A stretch of DNA of 64,000 bases from Inonotus obliquus. Taxonomy: Eukaryota; Basidiomycota; Agaricomycetes; Hymenochaetales; Hymenochaetaceae. Numbering within the stretch: the first letter of the stretch is position 1; every line of letters begins with the position of its first letter. The DNA is taken from assembly GCA_032164295.1 (NCBI GenBank), contig JAJHTX010000002.1, positions 1,736,001-1,800,000 of the forward strand, in the 5' to 3' direction. A program made the translations under genes and the position numbers. Below, one piece after another: positions 57,134 to 64,000 of the stretch. The notes under the pieces are model-generated. The model saw only the letters and a program-made list of their open reading frames with translations. It searched no databases and was not told the DNA's origin.

Positions 57134-58218
57134 ATGTCAGGATACAAGACCTTCGCTGTTGTTGGTGCCGGTACACTCGGCAGATTTATTGTCGAGGAAT
57201 TCATCAAGAAAAGAGACGCAGGAGATATAACCTCCATCACCGTCTTGACACGCTCTGTACGTGTTCTTCTTTCTCCAGATTTAGAAGGCTCCAGTGTACT
57301 CATATTGTACATACTGGACAGTCGGACAGTCATAAAGACCTTGCCGAACGAGGCGCTAAAATCGTCGCCGTCGATTATGACACGCCCTCCTCCTTAGAGT
57401 CCGCTCTCACCGGAATCGATGTCCTAATTTCCGCACTGGGACTCCATGGAATTGGTCACCAGGACGCACTTGCAGCCAGCGCCAAAGCCGCAGGCGTCAA
57501 GCTCTTTGTGCCGTCCGATTTCGGAACTGAACCCCAGGAACAGTTTGAGAACCCGATATTCAAGCAAAAGGAAGCAATCAAACAGAAATTGAAAGAACTC
57601 GATTTGCCATATGCCGTCTATTACACTGGTCTTTTCACAGAGAAAGTGCTCGTCGCGTACGTCAACAGGATAATATCGAATGTATGTATGAATCTTACTA
57701 ACTGCATCCTCTTAGTCACTATGCCGCTGCGTTGGGAGTAAACTTTGCGACAGGCGAATTTTCCATTCCGGGATCTGGGACTGCACCTGCCTCCTGGACC
57801 AAGACCGAAGACGTCGCTCAGTTCGTCGCGTATTCGTTGACCGCGCTCCCTCGTGAGAAAATCGAACGGCGCATCTTCCGCATTGAAGCTGATCGTGTGG
57901 TACGTCTCTCCCGATTTCCATTTCTTTGACAATGATCTCACTTGAGGGTACTTCTACCCTCCGCTTCAGAGCCTCAATGATCTCGCCACCCTCTGGGAGA
58001 AACATACGGACAAGCGTATCACCGTCTCTCATCGGCCTCGTTCCGACTTCGAGAAAGCTGTTGAGAAGAATCCGATGGACTTCGTCGCTTTGTTCGTCTT
58101 GGCATGGGATTCGGGGTATATGACCGTCGGGAGCCCGGAGGACCTGGCGAACACCGAATATCCAGAGTGGAAGCCAAAGAAAGTCATCGACGTCCTGACC
58201 GAACTGTACAAAAATTGA
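57134..58218 (+). CDS. NmrA-like / isoflavone-reductase-like NAD(P)-binding protein
   Basis: Atypical short-chain dehydrogenase of the NmrA/PCBER type; the substrate is unknown. The start is the ATG at 57134. The N-terminal dinucleotide fold has TFAVVGAGTLGRFIVEEF (GxGxxG-like), and ITVLTRS joins across an intron to SDSHKDLAERGAKIVAVDYD. Then come DVLISALGLHGIGHQD and AGVKLFVPSDFGTEP, the usual family region before the active-site helix, and LPYAVYYTGLFTEKV. Three introns are inferred (after TRS, after EKV and after EADRV). The C-terminus runs DFVALFVLAWDSGYMTVG to VIDVLTELYKN. The length of about 310 residues is normal. Confidence 0.9.
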
Positions 58219-58886
58219 GCACCGATAATTATTGTATGATTTATATTATAGTATGCACCATTTGGTTGAAAGAATGTTACGATGATATCCAACTACTTAT
58301 TCACAGCCTGGGCCTCGAACTGATTAACAGGACGTTGTCGAAGAATAAATGCACTCCCGAGGTAATAGTAAAGTCTAGCTACGTTAGTACGACATAGCAT
58401 CGATGTAAGAAAAGCGAAAGTCACTGAAATTACTACAACAGTACCGTTATCTGCCCTCGGAAAATTTCAATATCTGAACCAGTAAACCAGGAAAAGTCCG
58501 TTCTTCAATTGTCTCTCTTACAACTGAGGATGGGTCTTACCCTCGAATTTCCCGTCCAGATGGTCACTTGCGCCTCGAAAGGACTGCGTGTTCTTTCCTA
58601 AGAAGGTATCTGGCACGACCATTCGTGTCGTCGTCGAAATACCAAGTCCGAAATATCGCGCAGGACTGCAGGTGCGTAGGAGTACTATAGGCGAGCTTGA
58701 GGTGTCATAGTGCCTGATATAAACACCATGCTGATTGACACTTGTTTACCGATAAGAAAGTAGACAATGAGTCAAACGATTCCAAGATCAGAAATGAGCT
58801 CGCGCACCTTTAGTTAAGAGTATTATAAACATGAGATACTTCACGAAGCATACCTCTATCCCGCTCCATGAGACGGCGTATGCTCA
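58219..58886. other. Convergent intergenic region
   Basis: 668 bases between convergent stops. No gene or RNA was recognised. Confidence 0.4.
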
Positions 58887-59672
58887 TTAATCGCATATCG
58901 GTACCCAGCTTTCCAAGCGCTTTTTACCCAACCAGAGGGAAGGACGCCTAGGGATCTTGGGATCCCGCGACAATTCCCAGCGCAAATCTATGAGTCCTCC
59001 CAGCACTCCCTTTTGTCCACCAAGCGCCGGATTCCAGACTGCCGAAGCGAACCCGTCTAGGTTATCTTGGTGTTTTGTGTCCTCGGAAAAGGTTACTTGG
59101 GGGACGCGAGGTAGATGAAGCAAGAAGAAAGGCAATGATGATGATAAAGAGCACATGATAGTCGCCTTCGTAAACTCCGATTCCGAGATGAGGAGCGCGA
59201 CGGTCGGCGGCGTCTTCGTTTGTTCCTCCAGCGCAGGGACAAGATGGAGATGACGATACAACACTCCCTCCAATTCACGAACATAGTTCGGGCCAAGTTT
59301 CTTGCGCTCAGCCTTGCATTGTGCGAGTACGCGAATCCGCCGCCGATGAACTCCTGCATTGTCCACGACAACTCCTTCTACGTTTACGTGATCTGGTTTG
59401 GTGGAGGAAGTGTCAGGCAGCCACCACCATCCCTGCAGGTCTATACCTCCATCATTTTTACCCCCGACGCGGGAAAGCGACATGGAGAGTTCTCGCAGCA
59501 TGAGCATTGCGCGATGCTCGAATGCTGTCCCGCGATGCACATTCGAGAGTGACGGCTCATCGACATGTTCCGTACACGTTGTCGAGGAAATACAGCGCAC
59601 AGATGAGATAGTACAGAGATGTCGAGTCTCGCATAGGACATTTCTTGACAGCGCGGAATTCATCGCTTGCAT
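58887..59672 (-). CDS. RRG7: RRG7-family mitochondrial protein with PD-(D/E)XK-like fold
   Basis: RRG7 is a mitochondrial protein needed for respiratory growth; the family resembles restriction endonucleases. A single exon runs from the ATG at 59672. The N-terminal about 40 residues (ALSRNVLCETRHLCTISS) are Arg/Ser-rich and poor in acidic residues, fitting a mitochondrial presequence. The signature core is RGTAFEHRAMLMLRELSMSL, RVGGKNDGGIDLQGWWWLP and RVLAQCKAERKKLGP. The Asp of GGID and the QxK triad are the expected nuclease-like residues. The stop is at 58889-58887. It is divergent from SWC5, with about 143 bases between starts. Family assignment is strong from the GGIDLQGWW motif; enzymatic activity is not established. 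Confidence 0.9.
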   Translation of the reverse strand: MQAMNSALSRNVLCETRHLCTISSVRCISSTTCTEHVDEPSLSNVHRGTAFEHRAMLMLRELSMSLSRVGGKNDGGIDLQGWWWLPDTSSTKPDHVNVEGVVVDNAGVHRRRIRVLAQCKAERKKLGPNYVRELEGVLYRHLHLVPALEEQTKTPPTVALLISESEFTKATIMCSLSSSLPFFLLHLPRVPQVTFSEDTKHQDNLDGFASAVWNPALGGQKGVLGGLIDLRWELSRDPKIPRRPSLWLGKKRLESWVPICD

Positions 59673-59815
59673 GAAATTCAAACAGACTCAGAGCAGAGAA
59701 AGTTCTTGTGCAACGTGATCGTGAGAGTGGCACAGCCAACCGCGTGCCCAGGTTCGAACCTGCCTGGGGTGCCTCCTCCTATTCTTCGATATCACCGCGC
59801 TTTGTACGCATCACC
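59673..59815. promoter_or_regulatory. Compact bidirectional promoter, RRG7/SWC5
   Basis: Only 143 bases separate the divergent start codons. It contains a palindromic GGTTCGAACC at 59751-59760, which could be a binding site; the identity is unknown. Confidence 0.45.
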
Positions 59816-60815
59816 ATGTCAACCATTAGTAGCGCAATTTTTGTGGAGTCAGATGATGAGCACGATGCCGACTTTGTACCAGAAAACGAACCAGGTGAGT
59901 GCCGCCCTTATCAGTTTCCGAACAACAAATTTATCCATTATCTTTCAGAAAGTAGTGATGAGGAGGCTCCAGCAGCAGCGCAACCCAAACAGGACCCTTT
60001 AGTTTCGGAAGCAGAGAAGGCTGCGAAAGAAAGGTAATTGATCGGTTAGTCGCCGCGAATGAGCCACGCATGTTGACTGGTTTATTTCCAGAGCACGCAG
60101 GTCTCTGTGGGAGAGCTTCCAAGCATCTGTTGCAGCAACTAGCGGCACATCCTCGACAAATGCTTCGAAGCGAATTAAGTTTGTGAAGGTGGAAAGAAAG
60201 TATCGGTTTGCAGGCGAGGAGGTCTCGTGAGTGAGTTTGCCCTAGGAGAATTTTGGATGATTCTTAAGTCTCTGTGCTAACTTCGGTTTGATTTGGTGCA
60301 GAGAAATTGTCGAAGTTCCCGAAGACTCGGAAGATGCAAAGAAATGGCCGCGTTGGACACCTCATACCGAAGAAACACGGACCAATGAAGCAAGACACGA
60401 AGCCGGTCGTACCGCCGAGGCCACACCTCGAACCTCGGAGGCAACTGCGCCACCAGCCCTACCAGAACAGCCTGGAAGTACAACAATGCCAGGAAAACTA
60501 GAACATTCCGCCGTCAAACCCCCGCCTCGACTGAAGCCAGGTCCACGGAAGCCAAAAACCTTACTAGCACCGCTACCCTCCGGCAAACCGAAGAAACTTA
60601 CGACACTTGAGAAATCGGCGATGGACTGGCGTGCCCACATCTCTCAGAGTGGATCTACTGCCGAAGCGCCATGTGCCGGGAACAACATCGCGGACGAGCT
60701 TGAACAGAACCGACGCAGCGGAGGTTACCTTGAGAAGGTCGCATTCCTTGAACGGGTCGAAAATCGACGAGAAGAGTTGTTTGACGAGACTCGAAAGAAG
60801 CGTCGGAAAGGTTGA
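59816..60815 (+). CDS. SWC5: SWR1-complex subunit Swc5 (BCNT/CFDP1 family)
   Basis: Subunit of the SWR1 remodeller that deposits H2A.Z and is needed for its ATP-driven exchange. The start is the ATG at 59816 (MSTISSAIFVESDDEHDADF). The acidic N-terminus (ESSDEEAP) binds histones in homologues. An RIKFVKVERKYRFAGEEV segment is typical, followed by a Pro/Thr-rich linker. The C-terminal BCNT domain is clear: KPKKLTTLEKSAMDWRAH, then DELEQNRRSGGYLEKVAFL and RVENRREELFDE. Three introns are inferred (about 59893-59948, 60034-60091 and 60228-60301). The stop is at 60813-60815. Confidence 0.93.
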
Positions 60816-61227
60816 CGCCTCAATCTCCTTTGCTGTGATTGCTTTGTATATATGCTCTGAATAATACTGCTTCATACGGCCCTGCCACTCTGGTTTCTCC
60901 ACGCATGTATTGTTAGGGATTCTCTGAACGTCCCTTGCTCACGCAAGTATGCCAAGCAAGTTCTGTCACCTATGCCTATGTAAGATTAAAGACGATAACA
61001 CTGATAAAAGGAGATCTGATAAGATAGTGGCTATGCGGTTTACGTGAGTCAAAAATGAAACGACCGAACGACTCCCAGTTAGACGCTCAAAGCTGTTCTG
61101 CTATGTACTCAAACCCGTCTTCACCGGGTCAGTAAACAACACAGCCTTCCAACATGCAATAATACTCTTACGTCTTCCACCACCACCGTTCATTTTGCTT
61201 CACGCGGAACTTTGACAAGCGCAAGCG
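60816..61227. promoter_or_regulatory. Intergenic: SWC5 3' UTR and ORT1 promoter
   Basis: 412 bases between tandem plus-strand genes. No specific element was recognised. Confidence 0.35.
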
Positions 61228-62556
61228 ATGGAAGCAACAGCGCAAGAAAACCGAGATGCAGCAGTCATGGAGGGAGTTAAAGACGTCGCATTTGGGAGCG
61301 TGAGCTAATCTTCTACTGCACGCTTCCGTGTGTCAGTTGCTTATCATTCTCCAGGTAGCAGGGATGGTCTCGAAAGTCTTCGAGCATCCGTTCGACCTCT
61401 GCAAAGTCCGTCTGCAATCACAGGTTCTGGATGCTACGGCGCGATTCAAGGGACCAGTGGACTGCTTAACGACAACATGGAAGAAGGAGGGTGTAAGGGG
61501 CTTGTATAGGGTGAGCATGTTTTTTGAGCTGTGAATATCGGAGTTCATCATAAGTGCCGTGGTGCAAACCTCTCGGCCTGATGTTTCTCTTTTGCTCATG
61601 GCCTGCCCCTGATATTCATTTCGTATTTCAGGGCTTGCCGGCGCCAATAGTTGGCGCAATGGTCGAGAATGCAACGCTCTTCCTCACCTACGGACAACTC
61701 CAACGTCTCAGTCGTTGGTGGTCGGGATCTAGTTCTTCAAGTCCACTTTCAACATCTCAACTAGTCTTCTCTGCTGCTGGAGCGGGTGCCGTTACTTCTT
61801 TCCTCTTGTACGTATCCTTAAATGAGTCATGTCATGAAGAGATTAGGAGGTTAATTCAATCAATGGATGTCCAGAACACCTATAGAACTCGTAAAATGCA
61901 AAATGCAAGTCCAACTCCTAGCCTTGGAATTTTCCAATCCATCTGCCGTTCTACAGAGCCTGGAAGGTGGTACTGCAGGTGCAGCAGTGCTCGGCTCTTC
62001 GGGAAAACCAAACTTCAGTGCCCTTCCAGGCCCATTAGCCGTCCTACGTAATGTCCTTCAAACACATGGATTTCGCGGTCTCTGGCTCGGACAAACGGGT
62101 ACGCTAATTCGAGAAACTGGAGGTGCAGTCGCTTGGTTTGGGACGAAAGAGGGGATCTGCGAGTTTCTTCTTCGATGGCGGGAACGGAACCATCACTCAT
62201 ACGTACCGGGCGGAGAACCATTGACGAAAAAGGACCTGAGAGCTTGGGAGAGTGCTCTTGCAGGTGCATGTGCAGGAGTAGCGTATAATGTCGTTCTCTT
62301 CCCCGCCGACTCAGTCAAGAGTGCCTTACAAACTGCCGAGGAACTTCGTCCGCACGAGCATTCTCATTCCTCTCAATCCGGTAATGGTCGGTCTGGAAGA
62401 CTACAGGCGACTTTCTGGGGCACAGCGCGCAATATGTACCGCAGTAAAGGTATTCGCGGGCTATACGCTGGGATGGGCGTCACCGTCGCGCGTGCAATCC
62501 CGAGCAACGCAATCATTTTCCTTGTTTACGACGAATTGTCGAAGAGATTTGGATGA
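61228..62556 (+). CDS. ORT1: Mitochondrial carrier, ornithine transporter Ort1/Arg-13 type
   Basis: Inner-membrane carrier exporting ornithine for cytosolic arginine synthesis. The start is the ATG at 61228. Exons 61228-61299, 61355-61510, 61632-about 61807 and about 61875-62556 join in frame. The three carrier repeats have Px(D/E)xx(K/R) signatures at HPFDLCKVRLQ, TPIELVKCKMQ and FPADSVKSALQ, each paired with a later glycine-rich segment (GVRGLYRGLPAPIVG, GFRGLWLGQTGTLIRE, GIRGLYAGMGVTVAR). GAVAWFGTKEG matches ornithine/basic amino acid carriers. The stop is at 62554-62556. Subfamily is less certain than the carrier fold itself. Confidence 0.9.
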
Positions 62557-62784
62557 TCAAAAAGCTAATACTATTTCACGCATTTGAATAGATTTCCGGA
62601 GACATGTTTATGTAGGATAATCTTGACGTTATAGACACTTGAGATGATGCCACGCTATACTTGAGTTTTGCAGGGTATTGATAGTTATATTCCACCCATA
62701 AATCGACAAGCAATCTATTCCGGAAGTCGTCGTCATGTACTAATATATTTGGGATGCAGCGATAGCTTCCTGACTTCCACCAGC
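62557..62784. other. Convergent 3' intergenic region
   Basis: 228 AT-rich bases between convergent stops. No feature was recognised. Confidence 0.35.
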
Positions 62785-63252
62785 CTACTCATCTTCGTAC
62801 CCCTGCACAGGTCGCCTTGGACGTTGAGGTACTACAATAATCAACACGTTATCAGCATCAATTCCAACCACGTGAAACGGATAACAGCCTAGAAACACGT
62901 ACAAGGATAAGACGTCGGAATAGGCGGAGTAGGTTTCCAACCAAACGATTGTCGGATAGGCGGGACACCAAAAGCAACAACGGGTCCTGCAAGCCCAAAG
63001 ACAACAGACCAAAGTATTACGGGATTTTCGTGTGCTTGACGTTGCTAGATTCATCATGGGCGTCGAGAAAAGTAACGTAACAGCAGCATCCAGAAAGGTG
63101 GAAGGTGCGCGATATGGTTGTGAAAAGACGAGAGGAAGAGTAGTTGGTTAGCTCATGTCGACTGCACGATGGGACTGAGAAGACAGTATGCGTGAACGTA
63201 CAAGGTAACGATAAGTCGCCTTGAAAGGCGTTCTTAGCGAGGCCAGCGCCAT
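62785..63252 (-). CDS. NADH:ubiquinone oxidoreductase 9.5 kDa subunit
   Basis: Small single-spanning accessory subunit of mitochondrial complex I. Three exons (63252-63202, 63044-62903, 62831-62785) total 240 bases, or 79 residues. The sequence begins MALASLRTPFKATYRYL, continues QAHENPVILWSVVFGLAGP and GVPPIRQSFGWKPTPPIPTSYP, and ends GYEDE. The membrane helix, the VPPIR(R/Q) turn, the PPIPxTYP motif and the GY-acidic terminus match the fungal 9.5 kDa family. No single open frame shows this gene because each exon is short. Confidence 0.88.
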
Positions 63253-63593
63253 CTTAGCTTTGTGCGAGAGCTGAATGGCATTCGCTGGTCTGGTCGTCTG
63301 TGTTCAATTACGTAATATGCTCTCACACTCTCAAGACTTCTATGTTATTCACAACAGTCATACTCGCACTGCGGTTGAACTGCCGAGGCTTACGTCTTTG
63401 CTAATATCCGACCATCTCATTGCATTCTGAAACAGACACAATATACAATCAATTCCTTCCATCTCCTGATGTCCCCCACGCCTAAACTCTTCGGGCTGTT
63501 CGATAAAACACAAGTGACAAGCTTTCGGATTTTCCCATACAAAAACCATTTCCGGGACAATAGCTCATGCGCAAAGCAAATTATCATGTCAAG
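63253..63593. other. Intergenic: complex I subunit promoter and MFS 3' UTR
   Basis: 341 bases between tandem minus-strand genes. The open frame at 63358-63549 has no family resemblance. Confidence 0.35.
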
Positions 63594-64000
63594 TATCTAA
63601 ACATAGGTGCCTGCAAGTAAAATCCACAAAGAATGAAATTGTATAGTGAACCCCTCAGAAATCGTGACGCATTTGCTTACCTTGTCAGCCAGCTCGCTTG
63701 TATCGACCCTCGCTTCAGATTCTGGCTTGCCATGCACGCGATCTCGGCGACGATTTTCCAGATGGTACGAGATCTATTAGACGACGATGTGAGCTCAAAG
63801 TTTATATATTCCGCGACAGGCCTTCAGCTTACCGATAGAATGAGCGCACAGATTGCAGCGAGGAATTCAAGTGCACAAGTCACTGCATAACGGAACGTTA
63901 TTTAGTGTTGCGAAATACTTGGTTTCCCATCTTGTAACTTACCAGCAAATCCCTTTCTGAGATTCAGATAAAACGTAAGCAAAGACACGCGGATGCACAA
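63594..64000 (-). CDS. MFS transporter, C-terminal fragment (cut by right edge)
   Basis: Three spliced pieces give a membrane-protein terminus: RKGFAVTCALEFLAAICALILS (a final transmembrane helix), then ISYHLENRRRDRVHGKPES, VDTSELADK and APMFRYLT before the stop at 63596-63594. The last-helix layout followed by a basic cytosolic tail with VDTSELADKAP.FRY is what I know from basidiomycete allantoate/pantothenate-type MFS carriers. Introns have GTAAGT/GTAAGC donors and CAG/TAG acceptors in compatible phases. The rest of the protein lies beyond base 64000. Confidence 0.72.

Noticed and set aside
59740..59790. Possible tRNA because of a GGTTCGAACC B-box-like sequence
   Set aside because: No acceptor, D or anticodon stem can be drawn on either strand around it.

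Overview
The window is chromosomal DNA of a filamentous basidiomycete, most likely an Agaricomycete. Genes are dense and intron-rich, with GT-AG introns mostly of about 50-60 bases and CTAAC/CTRAY-like branch sites. The encoded proteins are fungal housekeeping families. I see no transposon, CRISPR array, plasmid or phage gene and no secondary-metabolite cluster. Species cannot be fixed from the sequence alone.

Layout, left to right: MIF2/CENP-C (-, cut by the left edge); SNW1/PRP45 splicing factor (+); an unknown Ser/Pro-rich protein (+); TRF4-type poly(A) polymerase (-); an ABM-like small protein with a reading-frame break (-); a tRNA-Gly(GCC)-like gene (+); mitochondrial tRNA 2-thiouridylase MTU1/SLM3 (-); CreC/WDR20 WD40 protein (-); branched-chain keto-acid dehydrogenase E1 beta (+); an unknown membrane-anchored protein (-); SEC66/SEC71 (+); UBP15/USP7 deubiquitinase (-); an SPX-RING ubiquitin ligase (-); SCD6/LSM14 (-); AHA1 with a C-terminal membrane anchor (-); a YOR1-like ABCC transporter (+); septin CDC10 (+); a micro-exon-rich methyltransferase (-); a very large low-complexity protein (-); a PRCC homologue (+); an NmrA/isoflavone-reductase-like oxidoreductase (+); RRG7 (-); SWC5/BCNT (+); ORT1 mitochondrial carrier (+); the 9.5 kDa complex I subunit (-); and the C-terminus of an MFS transporter (-, cut by the right edge).

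The genes do not form one pathway. Recurrent themes are RNA processing (SNW1, TRF4, MTU1, SCD6), ubiquitin and nutrient control (CreC, UBP15, SPX-RING) and mitochondrial function (MTU1, BCKDHB, RRG7, ORT1, complex I 9.5 kDa). Several neighbours are divergent pairs with 140-240 bases between start codons.

The most unusual observations are: an AHA1 co-chaperone carrying a predicted C-terminal transmembrane anchor on a separately spliced exon, where the unspliced donor itself supplies a stop codon; a run of 16-37-base exons encoding the SAM-binding core of the methyltransferase; a frame break in the ABM-like gene; a tRNA-Gly-like gene with two degenerate positions; and a CaaX-like C-terminus on the SPX-RING ligase. 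Exon boundaries were inferred by eye from splice motifs and protein continuity, so gene spans are firmer than individual exon ends.
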